Assembly: GCA_022113835.1 (NCBI GenBank)
Contig: JAILWY010000011.1
Location: 1,922,001 to 1,986,000, forward strand
Source: Atopsyche davidsoni
Taxonomy: Eukaryota; Arthropoda; Insecta; Trichoptera; Hydrobiosidae
DNA: 64,000 nt
Direction of reading: 5' to 3'
The translations under genes and the position numbers were made by a program. A model generated the notes under the pieces. That model was not told where the DNA came from and ran no database searches. It saw nothing but the letters and a program-made list of their open reading frames with translations. Positions 36,880 through 48,084 of this stretch are shown here, one piece after another (within the stretch, counting starts at the first letter, position 1; every line of letters begins with the position of its first letter).

Positions 36880-37080
36880 GACTTTTCTAATTCGTTTTTT
36901 ATTTTAATCCAAAGACAGAAGAACTCAGCGGGCAGTCGCGGCGGCGGCCCGGTGCAACGTCAGGGCACGGTCACGTCACCGGCAAAGACTACAACCGCCT
37001 TCTAAACCTTTCTATAATGTTTGGAAACCCTTATTTTTAAATTGGCAACGTCAAGGCACGGTCACGTCACTGGAAGCTCC
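36880..37080. promoter_or_regulatory. GC-rich block with duplicated CRE-half-site motif
   Basis: A 29-bp segment (starts GCAACGTCAGGGCACGGTCA, ends CGTCACCGG) at 36954-36982 recurs at 37045-37073 with two mismatches. Each copy holds two CGTCA half-sites. Candidate regulatory duplication. Confidence 0.35.
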
Positions 37081-37200
37081 GCCTCCGAAGATCTGAATAG
37101 TCAGAAAAACAACGTGGAATAACATCCAATAACAGAGCGTTTTCAATAAGAACTAATGCTATTTTGTATGAGTGCTTTCGTAAAACTTAAAAATTATATA

Positions 37201-37664
37201 CGGAGTGTCTAAAAAGAGTATCGGCTGTATATGCTGCGAAAATTTTTGGGCCCAGAGTTGCAGAAGTTTCAAGGTTTCAACTCAAGAACGTAGTCATACA
37301 TCCGATCAATCAATCGAAGCTGTTAACGAATTATTCCCTAATAAGGTCATTTCACGTAGAAGTAACATCAACTGACCTCCTAGAAGCTCCGACCTTAGCC
37401 TTCTTGACCATTTCGTATGGGGATACCTTAAAAGTAGGGTTTATGAGAATAATTCGATGATGAATTGAATGGCAGCAATATCGAGGACTATGTGTCAGCG
37501 TGTTATCAGCAATTCTCGTTCCAGATTAGAAGAGTGCCAGCAGCGTGTAACGGTCACCATTTGGATAACATCATCTTTTCGAAATAATAAAAAAATATTT
37601 GATTACTTGCAGTTTTTGTCTTACCGAACTAACACATACCCGATCCTCCTTTTTGGACATCCTG
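37201..37664 (+). mobile_element. Tc1/mariner-type deletion derivative, copy 3
   Basis: Ends CGGAGTGTCTAAAAAGAG and, reverse strand, CAGGATGTCCAAAAAGGAGG, flanked by TA (37199-37200, 37665-37666). It has the same interior as 15764-16226, including the 35-bp segment missing from copy 1. The transposase C-terminal remnant has stops (for example TGACCTCCTAGAAG where the WPPRS block would be). Confidence 0.85.
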
Positions 37665-37689
37665 TATAATGTGAGGTTAGGTTAGGTTC

Positions 37690-37940
37690 ATCCTTAGGGG
37701 CAACCGGCCCGAAGGACCACAAACAATCGCCGTCTGTGGTCCGCGCATTCAAATTCCGGACAAAAGCCCGGCCCGGCGGCTTTGCCGTTTGATTCCGAGT
37801 GTGCGCGATTGGCTTCCGTTCGGGCGAGGCTCGTTATGGCCGCTTATCGCCATTTTTTATTTTATTTCATACTCGGAGATAACGCCGGCACGACGCGGCT
37901 CCACGAGTGCCGACCGCTTTAATTGCTTTCGATTCACAAA
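37690..37940. promoter_or_regulatory. GC-rich block with inverted RUNX sites
   Basis: GGACCACA (37714-37721) and TGTGGTCC (37735-37742) form an inverted pair of RUNX-type cores with an ACAAACAAT (FOX/SOX-like) core between. Further on are TTATCGCCATTTTTTATTTT (Pho and posterior-Hox-like cores) and CTTTAATTGC. Candidate enhancer. Confidence 0.35.
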
Positions 37941-38224
37941 TGTATTCCAAAAACCAGTTTATAGATGTATTTATATTTAATATTTTACGCCTGTGGCCGT
38001 TAGATGGGAATCGAAATTAAGATTCATTCATTCCTATAACACTTAATCATGTAACGGTGGCGTGGTGGAGATTCGAAATTGATGAAATATCGGCAAGCTT
38101 CATCTATCACATACATATATAGATGCGATAATCACAATCAGCAGTTTCGAAAAGATGCCTTTCAAAATAAAAATTACTCCTTTTATATTCCAAACGAAGC
38201 ACATCGTATTATTAAAATCAAGTG

Positions 38225-38660
38225 CCTATACTCAAGTGTATATACTCATGCTGAGACAGTGTTCATGGTTTTCTAAGGGGAAAATAGTATTGTGGGTCCT
38301 TCTACGCCGCAGTTTTATATTTCTGCTGCCCAATAGCATTATTATATAATCCTTTCTTTACAAACTCTGGCGTTTAGATCTGACATTGATTCTTCTAAAT
38401 AATACCCCTAACTACCTGCTGTTATTCCTACAATTACTTAAATCTATATTTTACGGTGAAAAACTACGTAATGCGTAGGTGTCAGTTTAAATTTAATCTG
38501 ATGTGTGAACAACAGTTTATTCATTTGAATAGCATGGGATAAACCTGGGGACCCACCCCAATAGCATTATTATTTAATATTTTCCTTACAAAGCTTTTGC
38601 GTTTAGATCTGATACTCTTCTTGCAGCAAGCTACAGCAACAATAGCATTATTTGTTAAAA
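38225..38660 (+). repeat. Interspersed repeat, second copy at 21750-22100
   Basis: Same order of blocks as 21750-22100, plus a second partial unit at 38565-38660 beginning CAATAGCATTATTATTTAAT and ending CAGCAAGCTACAGCAACAAT. Confidence 0.65.
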
Positions 38661-38744
38661 CGACGTTATTGGTGATTCACAAGTATTCGATTATCGGCAG
38701 TGTCGCGAGCTGCTCGAGGAATCCCAAAACGTAAATCAAGCCGA

Positions 38745-38995
38745 AAAACAAACCACTCATGCGTTTTTTCAACACTTTACCACCCGGCCGACGGCGGGGC
38801 ATGAAATAATAAAACTTTATAAATAATATTTAGGATAATTAATTATTCGAGCCGGCATGACGGACGGCCGGGCGGCCGCTCAAAGCCGGCCGCGGCGCTC
38901 TGAATGCGCCTACATCCCGACGGAATGCGCTAACGATGGGCATTATCGGACACGCGTAATCGAATACTCGATTCATACACGCGCGCCGCACTGAA
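38745..38995. other. GC-rich island
   Basis: CpG-rich (GGACGGCCGGGCGGCCGCTC near 38861) and includes GGATAATTAATTATTC (homeodomain palindrome, about 38833). No gene recognised. Confidence 0.3.
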
Positions 38996-39111
38996 TTCAC
39001 TGAATTCCCGAAAAAATGTTTTGCAGTGTCTTCAAGGATACTCGTCGGAGATGATTCCAGCACCGGGACCGAAACGTTGAGAGACAATCTCAGACCGCCT
39101 TGCGTCTACAC

Positions 39112-39503
39112 CATAGGTTCCCAAAGTGGTAAATATCGACCCCCAGGGGTTGATTTTGCCCTGCAAGGGGTTGGTGATAGCGAAAAATTAAATTGGGGGT
39201 CCACGCACTGTACATGAGTGGATCCCATTGGCCATGTTGGCCACGTTGAGTTAACACAACTGAACGACTATTCTCAATGTACAGCGTCACTATTTCGGTG
39301 CATTGTTTCAGTGTGAAGCATGGTTAAAATTGTACTGGATTAATGTTTCAAAAAATGTTTATTTATGTCAATCGGTTTATAAATGGTCAAAGATATTTAA
39401 TGTTTTCATACCGACATAAAATATGGCGCACCCTGTATATCATATATCAAAAATATGTATGTAATTGTTCAATATTAGCAATAAAATAGTTTGGGAACCT
39501 ATG
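39112..39503 (+). mobile_element. hAT non-autonomous element
   Basis: 392 bp with ends CATAGGTTCCCAAAGTGG and, reverse strand, CATAGGTTCCCAAACTA. Flanking 8-mers GTCTACAC and ATATACAC agree at six of eight positions. The interior matches 11988-12380; the first 100 bp match the right end of the 9398 element, inverted. No transposase. Confidence 0.75.
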
Positions 39504-39949
39504 ATATACACAGTCAATCGTCTCATTGATTTAAGTAATCTTTTATTCTACTTGACGCACACCCTTGAGACGAATGTAGCATTTTTGAACAAAAAAACTC
39601 AATCACTAACTCTTTGAAAGATATGGTAAGACTGTAGCGAACCTTAATGGGGTGTTCGCTTTGGGGGGATTCCACATTACATACACGACATACATTACAT
39701 TATTTTTTTGGTACGTGCTGATTGAACTGTGGAAGACCTTATTAAGTTCTATTTGCCTCAACTTAAGAGCTCCGTGTACAAAAAACAATCGATCACATTT
39801 ATTAAAAAATATTCACTAAAAACAGTTCTGTGTTTATAGGATGTTTAGATTGCAAACAGTGTTTATTAAACGTCGCGGAAATAATCGAATATTTTAATCG
39901 ATTGCCAGTCGATTATTTTAATCGATAGCGCCCATCACTAGCGAGTGCT

Positions 39950-40050
39950 TGATGCGCCGCCGGTCGGGGGTCGGGCGGCGAGGTGTTTAAGCAAACACGA
40001 GTTATTAATTGTCGATGCCGCGCTAAATGGTGGACCTTTAACCTCTTGAG
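39950..40050. other. GC-rich island with homeodomain-like core
   Basis: CGCCGCCGGTCGGGGGTCGG followed by GTGTTTAAGCAAACACGAGT (forkhead-like inverted cores) and GTTATTAATTGTCGATG. Candidate regulatory block, composition-based. Confidence 0.25.
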
Positions 40051-40727
40051 GACCGCCGACCGCTTAGCATTTATTATTATTATTTTTATTGATTAATTTA
40101 CTACTGAATACTGATGTGAATTTATTTATTTACTTGCGCCAATGATAATTAATTAAATATTCGATAAGTTCACATTTTTATCCGTGTATTTTAAGGTTAT
40201 CAGTTCACACGCAAAACGACGAGAATTTAAAAAAAAAATTATTTCAGATTAAGTGGGAATTGCATCTGCATCGTCTGAATTTTTCCGAAGTAGCGTCGTA
40301 TCCAATTCAACCATTGCGGATCTGTATCTGAGTCTCAGTGGGTTTCTTAAATGCTTACTAGCCAATAGTTGTTTACTTGTTTACTGAACAACAAAAAATG
40401 TCCGAAACAGAGGGACGCTATTGGATATGCCGGCTTTAATGATATTTTTGTGGTTAGAATAATTTTTTTTCTTCAAATTAAATCTACGGTTAATTGATCG
40501 ATGATTAAGCGCTCCGTGTATTAAAAGTGGAGGTATAATTAGAATGCAAGGCGTCTGGATCCGACCACGCGACCTCGGCTGTCGGCCAGGTAGCTGACGT
40601 ACCTGGTTATCGAGCGCAGCTCACGTCACCTGTCGCACAGGGCCGCTCACCTGGTGCTTCTACATTGTAATTAAAGCACATTGCTCACGTGGCTACGAAA
40701 CCGACAGCCAAACGGCTACTAGCCAAT

Positions 40728-41095
40728 AGCGTCCTTAAGTCCCATACGCGAGTTTTTTTGATCATTTTCTGGTCCGTTTTGAGAAAAATCAACTGCACCA
40801 ATCAAAAAAATTTAAATGCACAAAGTTTGATACATCCCTTCTTCCGAACAGAATATCTTTTTATTTCTTGTGAATTTACTTTTAATATGATAAATATGTG
40901 TTTTTCCGATTGAAGTGTAGGAATTTAGAGATTCGTCATGTCCCTGTTCTAAGAGTCCTTAACGTTTAAAAGTCTTTTTTTCACTTGGAATTAAAAGATT
41001 AAATATACACCCTGTGCGATTTATTATTTTAAAAATTAAAAAAAAAAAATCTTTAACAATTTTTCAACATCTTCAAGATTTTATATTACATCATA
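40728..41095 (+). repeat. Interspersed repeat, second copy at 5988-6355
   Basis: Matches the 6-kb copy in block order, with an extra segment near 40940-40967. It ends just before the mariner remnant. Confidence 0.65.
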
Positions 41096-41146
41096 TTTTT
41101 TCATCATGGAAAATTTTGAAATATGGCGAAAAAAACAGCATTTGCG

Positions 41147-41705
41147 AGAGTCACCTTTTTGTTAAGAAAACTGCAGCCGAAAGTCATTGTTTGCTCATGG
41201 GATTGTATGGCAAACATGTTCTTGCGAAAACACAGTGTTAAAACACGATTTTTCAAGAAGAATATTCACGCTGCCAAGATAATGCTCTGTATTTGGTGGG
41301 ACCAGAAGGGAGTTGTGTAGTATTATGAGGTTTTAAAACCGGGTGAAACCATTACTGGAGAGGTGTACCAACAACATCTGATTCGTTAAAAAAGAGCATT
41401 GAATGAAAAAAACGGCCAGAATGGGAGACCAGATTTTCCAACATGACAATGCTCGTTCACATGTTGCTCAACCCGTTAATAACTGATGGGAAGTTCTGCC
41501 ATATACTCCAGACTTGGGGCCTTCTGATTACCTTTTGCTTCGGTCGATGCAGAATGCACTTTCCGGAAGACGCAAATTCCCAGAAAGTTGAAGAAATGTT
41601 GTAACTTCCGATGGACAATATTTTGAATAACAGAACCGTACAAAATTTCGCAAGATGATTCCGGTTTTTAAGGAATATAATAAGGATGTTTTGTCGGTTT
41701 AATAT
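41147..41705 (+). pseudogene. mariner transposase, internally deleted and frameshifted
   Basis: Keeps the N-terminal helix-turn-helix start (KKTAAESHCLLMGLYGKHVL). It then jumps directly to the catalytic core (AAKIMLCIWWDQKGVV, then YYEVLKPGETITGEVYQQH), continues through decayed sequence with ACATGACAATGCTCG (the second catalytic aspartate region) and CCAGACTTGGGGCCTTCTGA (the SPDL-PSD block), and ends near AATATAATAAGGATG. About 100 residues between head and core are missing, and several frameshifts break the rest. A classic mariner remnant. Confidence 0.85.
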
Positions 41706-41894
41706 GGAGTGCTACAAATTAAACCTCGTCCGGCCCTGTGCGCCTTGCACGGCTTCTGTGCTGGGTAGGAAACTGACACCGGGCGTCAGTCCGCGGTGTT
41801 GCAACTGTTGCGAAAAAAGAGTTGCTTAGCAGGCAGGGATAAATCCACGCTTCCATAATAAATAAAACTTGCGATCAATCGATCGATCGATGTT

Positions 41895-41912
41895 TTCGCA
41901 CGCCACTGGCAA
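41895..41912 (-). repeat. hAT-like terminal motif
   Basis: Reverse strand CCAGTGGCGTGCG, the same terminus as at 53735 and 54880, and in the plus direction near 62289. Probably the end of a CAGTGGCGTGC-type hAT element; the partner end is not located. Confidence 0.4.
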
Positions 41913-42104
41913 AATCTGATTAATATTGAGAAAAAAACATCGCGATGGTTGACTATTTCTGCGATTGTCTTCGTATGCAATTTTTTTTTTATTTTCAGTG
42001 AAATTTTTTATTTGTTTTTATAATTAGTTAGAAATGAGAGTCTTGCACAGAATGCGCAAAGAAAGATAAATTCTTGCGTGTTATACAAGTTTTTTTCAGA
42101 TAGA

Positions 42105-42225
42105 GCCTACTGAAAATCCTAGGAAAAAGATGCATTGGAAGAAGACGGCTAACGTGGACGTGGAATTTGATAGAGAGTAGTCACTAACCTTATCTGAGAA
42201 AAGACACTTTAATAAGAAGATTTTT
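42105..42225 (+). pseudogene. RTE-class LINE 3' fragment
   Basis: Contains GAAGACGGCTAACGTGGACG, TGGAATTTGATAGAGAGTAG and a TCACTAACCTTATCTGAG end, a diverged copy of the segment at 57905-58000. Too short for a domain. Confidence 0.4.
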
Positions 42226-42229
42226 ACTA

Positions 42230-43925
42230 GTAGTAGTATCATACATGATAGTTAATAATATATTTTGTTAGTTTATTTACGAGTTATTTGACACTGCGTA
42301 CGCAATACGATATACCGCTACAAATTTGTAAAAGGATATTGCTAATTTCCTTGAACCTTCGATGATATGCAAGACATGATAATCATCTCTTTAGTATTAC
42401 GTTTAGTGTCTGAAATTCAAAGCAATCAATAGAAAGCCTTTTCTACTCTCAAAGCCTAATGATTTTTACATGGAAAAGATTCTGTAAGAACATGACTGTT
42501 TTTAAAGCCATTTTCGACTTAAAAAGTTCAGAGTAGTTCAAAAACATTTAATTTTTTATTTTATGGAATATTAATAAATAATATTTTTTGGAATTAACGT
42601 TTATTTAAATAAACTAAAATATTATAATATCCCCATACGCGATGTGATTAAAAGTAGGCAATCTATAATATACTCCCTGTATTTTGTTAAGTACTCCAAG
42701 CAGTGAGTTCCTGATATACTAATAATGAAATTGTACTAATAATGATAGAGATTACTTCCAATACCAATCTTCATTAAATATCTCATTAGTTCCTTGCGTC
42801 GAGCAGCTTCTCTACTCTTTCTACAGGGTGAATCTAATCATCTTGAACACATTTAATTTTATGAACACAAATAAAAACAATTGGTTGAAGAAGGCGAGAC
42901 ACGTTTGCTTTGCAGTGAGAGCTCTTTCACTAGACAAAGGCTTCACCATACTAAAAAAACTGGTTTTTTTTTTAAATGTAAAAGATTAAGTTCGTTGATA
43001 AAAAAATATATTTAAAACACCCAATTTTTTTAGAAATTAGTATTTGTTTGAAGTATTTGAAATAATAATTTATAAAATTATTTGTTAAAAAATTAACCAT
43101 GTTATTTTTTATTTGTTAAGGATGATATAAAAATTAATAATACAAATTAGCGTTGCAAACATGAGTTTCGTGTATATTAAAGTTATTTCACCAGTTTTTG
43201 ACGTTTTCGGAATCACACTGTATATTTTTTTGTTTTGGTGAGTATCAGACACGTGCAATGAATACAATTCGTACAATCATTACTTCTTTTACCTTGTTTA
43301 TTATATTTTTGTTCCGAATGCGATAATACTAAATCGACGAGTGAGTTTTTAAGCTAAGTTTTGGTGTAATGTATTTTTTTTTTCTATGTTTTTCGGAGTC
43401 ACACTGTATACAGAATCTTATACTGTGTATTGATGTAAGTGTGTGTATCAGATGCCTGGCTACAAAAAAAGTTAAAGGACCTGAACAAAATGGTCATGGC
43501 AGAGGGCTGCGCGAAGGCGAGCGCATCGCCGGGCGCCAGGCGCGGCCGCCGCACAGTGGGCCGAGGCGCTCGCCTGAGTGGCCACATTTATAAATATTTA
43601 TTTCAAAATTAACAACTGCAAAGGTCGGCAAATGGAGATGTTAAAACGTAGACATGCGTATCATTCACACACAAACGCAGTATGGTTTGTACACAGCATG
43701 CTTCTGAACAAATCACAAACATGAAAAAAAAAAAATACAAAAAACTTAGGTTAGCCATACTTCTTAATTATCTATAATATTATCCCATCCTTACAGCAAA
43801 ATGAGAAATTATTTAAGAAATCATATAAATGCGTAATAATATACAGTACAAGATTTTTGTATACAGTGTGTTTACAAGGTGTCACAAGCATAGAAAATAA
43901 TTTTTGAAATACACATATCTATAAT
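42230..43925. other. Intronic sequence, no gene recognised
   Basis: TCACACTGTATA occurs at about 43212 and 43398, a short repeated motif. GC-rich patch at 43495-43585. Nothing coding recognised. Confidence 0.45.
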
Positions 43926-43929
43926 AATA

Positions 43930-44370
43930 ATATCCATTGTGTGTATGTATGTATCATTTTTTTCATTTTTTCGTTCACTATAGAATATCTTAAAAGATAC
44001 AACGCTGATTTTCTGCATGTAAGTTCAGTAAGTTTTTCCGCAGCTATGTGCCGAATTTCAAGACGATAAGATAATATCTTTTTCAATAATTGAATACAAC
44101 TATTAAATATGCTTTATCGAGTTTCAATATGTACGAATTATAGGATTCTGTTGTTCACCGCGAGAATTTCAAGCAATGAATTGGAAGGAAAAAAAGGACA
44201 AAACAGTCATATGATTAAAAAAATTGGTATGTACCACTCATTTGTGATGAATATTTTGTATTATATATAATATAAAATGAAAGCAAATATTCATCTAATT
44301 GTCAGCCAAACATATGTTCAAACACTATTGCACCGTTCATCGAATACGTCATTCTGTGACGGGCAACATT
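43930..44370 (-). repeat. Interspersed repeat, inverted copy of 30170-30490
   Basis: Reverse complement of the family at 30170: TATCTTAAAAGATACAACGC, ATGTGCCGAATTTCAAGACG, and GTCATTCTGTGACGGGCAAC at its far end. Confidence 0.55.
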
Positions 44371-44544
44371 TCAAAATAATTTTTATACAGTGTGATTTCG
44401 AACATGTCAATTAGATGACCCTCAAGCGCACTTTACATTTTATAAAGCTATTCTTTTTACAGTAGAAAATCGCGTTTCGGTTGTGTTGCCGCGTGTGCAG
44501 GCTGCTCGAGTCGATCTGGTCATGAGCGCGTCACGTCCGACGCG

Positions 44545-44690
44545 TTCCCACCGGGTGGGTCCGATTGATGTTCTTAATTACCGCGTTCGGCGCCGCGCCC
44601 ACCCGCTGGGCGCCGACCCTCCCCGGCGCCAGAGCGGCGCCGAACTCCCAACAGCTGATTAGCCGATGACTACAACTCGGGTATTGACGA
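44545..44690. promoter_or_regulatory. GC-rich block with four GGCGCC sites
   Basis: GGCGCC occurs at 44589-44594, 44609-44614, 44625-44630 and 44636-44641. It is followed by an E-box CAGCTG and CTGATTAGCC (homeodomain-like). GGCGCC fits the Brinker consensus (GGCGYY), and omb/bifid is a classic Brinker-repressed Dpp target in Drosophila. Candidate Dpp/Brinker-responsive element. Confidence 0.4.
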
Positions 44691-44694
44691 CGTG

Positions 44695-46110
44695 TTGGAT
44701 TTGTGGTATTTCAACGCGATTTTACCCGATTTTAAACGCACTGAAAAAGCCTGAAAAATTTGCACCGAATCACACCAAAACCGATATAAATACTAACAAA
44801 AAATAAAATACATTCATTCTCACATTTATACTAATCAATGTACTATATTAATACTTCATATTAAGGTTTTTTTTTATGTTAAAAACTACGGATAAAGAAT
44901 CTGCAAGAAATCGAATTGTTTCGATTCAATAATTAATTTAAAATGTTAAATTTCAAAAATGCCGCTGCTAATAAAAATTACCTTTTTTTTTTCTTGGCAC
45001 TCTAATAGAAAATCGTAAATGCATAAATGTGTGATTAGGCTTTCTCCGAGTATTTTTAAAATAAATGTAGGCAGTAATCAATTTTTTTTTGTCGAATTGA
45101 AGCGATATTCGACATTGATCGAACATGCCCTAAGGTCTGTGGGATATTTTTTATTATTTTTTATTCTCAGTTACCTGCAACGCTATTGGCTATTTTAACT
45201 ATACATTTGCACGGAGAACGTACATGGAAAATTAAATATAAATAAAAAAAAATAGTACTCCAATAATCGGCGATGAAATAACACCAATTTATGCCCAAAA
45301 GTAAAAGATATACGATTTTTTTCTGTTACAGTCGTGAGGTTGGTATTATGTGTTATTTGTTTGAAATGGCAGCTATGCAAATGTGTAATTTTCTTACAAG
45401 AAACATTTTATTAATTTTAACCTATCGAATATCGGTTTTTGCTCATAATAAATATTACTTCTTATTTTCCGAGTGTCTCTCCTCAGACGAGAATGGTGAC
45501 AATTTTACTAAACATAAGTTTGCTTTACTAATCCGGCTGTACTATCGACTGGCATAAATTCCGCATCCATGTTAGTTTACACCTTTTTTACCTTGTCCTT
45601 TTTTCTTTGATTTAACTTTAAAAATTACTAATTAAAATTATATTTAGTGATGATTGGTATCTTTAAGCAGAATGAGGTTTTGTAGATTATTCACAAAATA
45701 GCAAATGACAAAGTGTTAGAACAAATGTAATTATATCAAATATTAAAAAATATTATTGTTTCAACGATTTTTCCAATGTTTTTGAATTTCATATTTTCAT
45801 CAAATGAGAAAACATACTAAAGAGAAATAAAAAGATGTTTAAAAACATCTCTATCCTGTTAAAGTAAAAGCCTGCAAAAATACACAGGAAATGAGCAATT
45901 TAGAGTGATCAAAGAGAATTGCGAAAAGGTATAAAATAAATGAATTAAAAAATGTGCTTTTGCGTCAAACTCGTGAATGCGACGCAGATTTGTCATTGAG
46001 TTTAAGTGACGGCTTGTAAAATTAACGCATATAAATTACGATAACGCAACATTTTATCCAGCGTCCCGTATTCTTTGCCCTAACGAGGATGCAGTAAAAG
46101 TGCCACGGAT
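44695..46110. other. Intronic sequence, no gene recognised
   Basis: AT-rich throughout; an 88-codon frame at 45291-45557 has no recognised domain and AT-driven composition. Confidence 0.45.
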
Positions 46111-46115
46111 AATAA

Positions 46116-46617
46116 TCATATAAACATAAAATTATAAAAATAACCCCAGAGAAGAAAGACAGCCCATAAAGATTTACACCGTTCAAGTGTAGATGCTTTA
46201 AAAATATTTTTTATTTTATTATTAAAGAGTGTTAATGGGCCAAAAATCATCAACAGGTCAGTGCGTTCCTGTGGTTGTTCCTCAGCTTGCGTCAAGGTAG
46301 CACAGAGAAGCGTAAAACTTTGTGAGAGCACCATTATCTTCCACGAGCCTGGCAAAAGCCATCAACGGGTAATTTTTCTTCTCACCATAAAGACGCTGAG
46401 ATATCTCGAATCGCGTATTCTGATAGTGGTGAAGTTTTAATGGTTTTCTCGCGAAAACCGGTACCAATAAAACGTCGCCTACCTCCACTAAACAGCCGGT
46501 AATTAACAGGCGGATCGGTTTTTGCTGCAGCCCTCTGCACCGGACGAGAGAGGACAGATGCATTTCGCGCACGAATGCATTCCCGGACAAATTTGTAACG
46601 CTTTTATCTTTCATCAT
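46116..46617 (-). other. Unassigned open frames with protein-like composition
   Basis: A 111-codon minus-strand frame (46282-46617) and an overlapping 79-codon frame (46116-46355) lie in locally GC-richer DNA. The longer one reads like an ordinary soluble protein (for example LLITGCLVEVGDVLLVPVF, RFEISQRLYGEKKNYPLMAF) rather than AT-rich noise. I do not recognise a family. No clear splice sites or poly(A) signal tie it to a gene. A decayed transposon product or a non-coding transcript are both possible. Confidence 0.2.
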
Positions 46618-46699
46618 AAGAAACCGAGTGAGTGCTCCCAGTCAGTATCATCGACGACCAAAAACTAGGTCGCTTTGAGCAGCCTACCCACGCCGACAG

Positions 46700-47960
46700 C
46701 AGAACGGTAACCAGCCATCACCGTTTTTCGCATAGACGAAACTATAAAAAATGACGCTACTGGATAACCACCGTTCGTTTGCTGATCGTGTCACGTTTGG
46801 ACGATTTTCAGTCTACACACATTGATAATAAAACTATTTAAAAATAAGCAGTCTACAGTGTTTACCAATTCCATCCCATTGTGCACTGAAAACCACTAGA
46901 AATAGAACCAAGAACTTTGCTGAATGATCACGCATTTAGTCCTCTGTCGATATTTCGATCAAAGTGAATTCAAAATAAAAGTTTATTGATTGAAACGTCG
47001 AAGGACAAAAAGCTTCATGAAGCCAAATTATTTATTCATATATCTTCTGAAGTCTAAATGGAAGTTGTTATCAGAGAATCGTTGAGGGTAGCTGATCACG
47101 TTTTTGTTTTTATATATATATAGAAGATAAGTTGGGAGCCTAATAACATTATATCTATATCCACTGTGCGCCAAGACATCTAATAATTATAGTTTGTCAA
47201 GGCTTTCTTCTTCAGGTTATTACGTATGCATTATTACAAATTAAACATAGATACTAATTACAAGCTACAGTGGTGTGCGATCCACAAAAGCAAAAAGGCA
47301 CTTTTAAATTATACCTCATAATTTTAATAACCGTAGGTGAAAACGTAGAATCGAATCGAAAATATCGCCGTATTATTTTTACGAATAAAAATGAGGTTAC
47401 GTTATTTTTAAGATAAAATATTCGATACGCAGTACTTTATACGACCGGAAAACGTAATTCCATAGAGCTGCGCGTCGGATATCGAACCCGAGACCCTGAC
47501 ATTTCATTTTATATGGCAAACTAATCACAGCGAAGAAAAAACCTATAATAAGGCACCGCAGACAAGCGAGACGTCGTGTGCTGTCTCTATCCACGCCAAT
47601 AACTTACGAAAACACTGTGATGTGTCCGGTAATTGCTGACATATATACGTTACCCATAAATCAGCGACTTCCGGTCACGAATTCGGAATTAAAACCTCAA
47701 TAATTACTAATTAATTTTGAAATTAATTGCTATCTGACTACACCCCTTCAGGCTAACGCCGACTTCTCGTTCTGTCTCGCTCGCACGCCTGCGATTTTGA
47801 TTTACTGGCTTTAGATTGATGTCTCCTTCACACGTTTTTAAGTGGAACAGAAGAAACTATGGGAGGTTCTTTTCTTTAATATTAACTTCCTAAAACAATA
47901 ATGGAAAAAAAATGAGCATTATTTACATTTGTACAGTGAACCTTGCTTTTTAAGCTTATT
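46700..47960. other. Intronic sequence, no gene recognised
   Basis: AT-rich, with somewhat GC-richer stretches at 47440-47600 and 47740-47800. No family recognised. Confidence 0.45.
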
Positions 47961-48080
47961 AACTAATATTTTTGAGTAAAATACGAACATGTGGAAAATC
48001 ACTCAAGTATTTTACTCAAAAATATTAAATGGAATTCCACCAAGTACTCTCTGTCAAAAATATTGAATTCCTTATTAACT
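47961..48080 (+). repeat. Short palindromic repeat element
   Basis: AATATTTTTGAGTAAAATAC at 47964-47983 pairs with its exact complement at 48007-48026, followed by TGGAATTCCACCAAGTACTC. Other copies: 21581-21683 and 22325-22410 (inverted). Confidence 0.65.
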
Positions 48081-48084
48081 TGAT

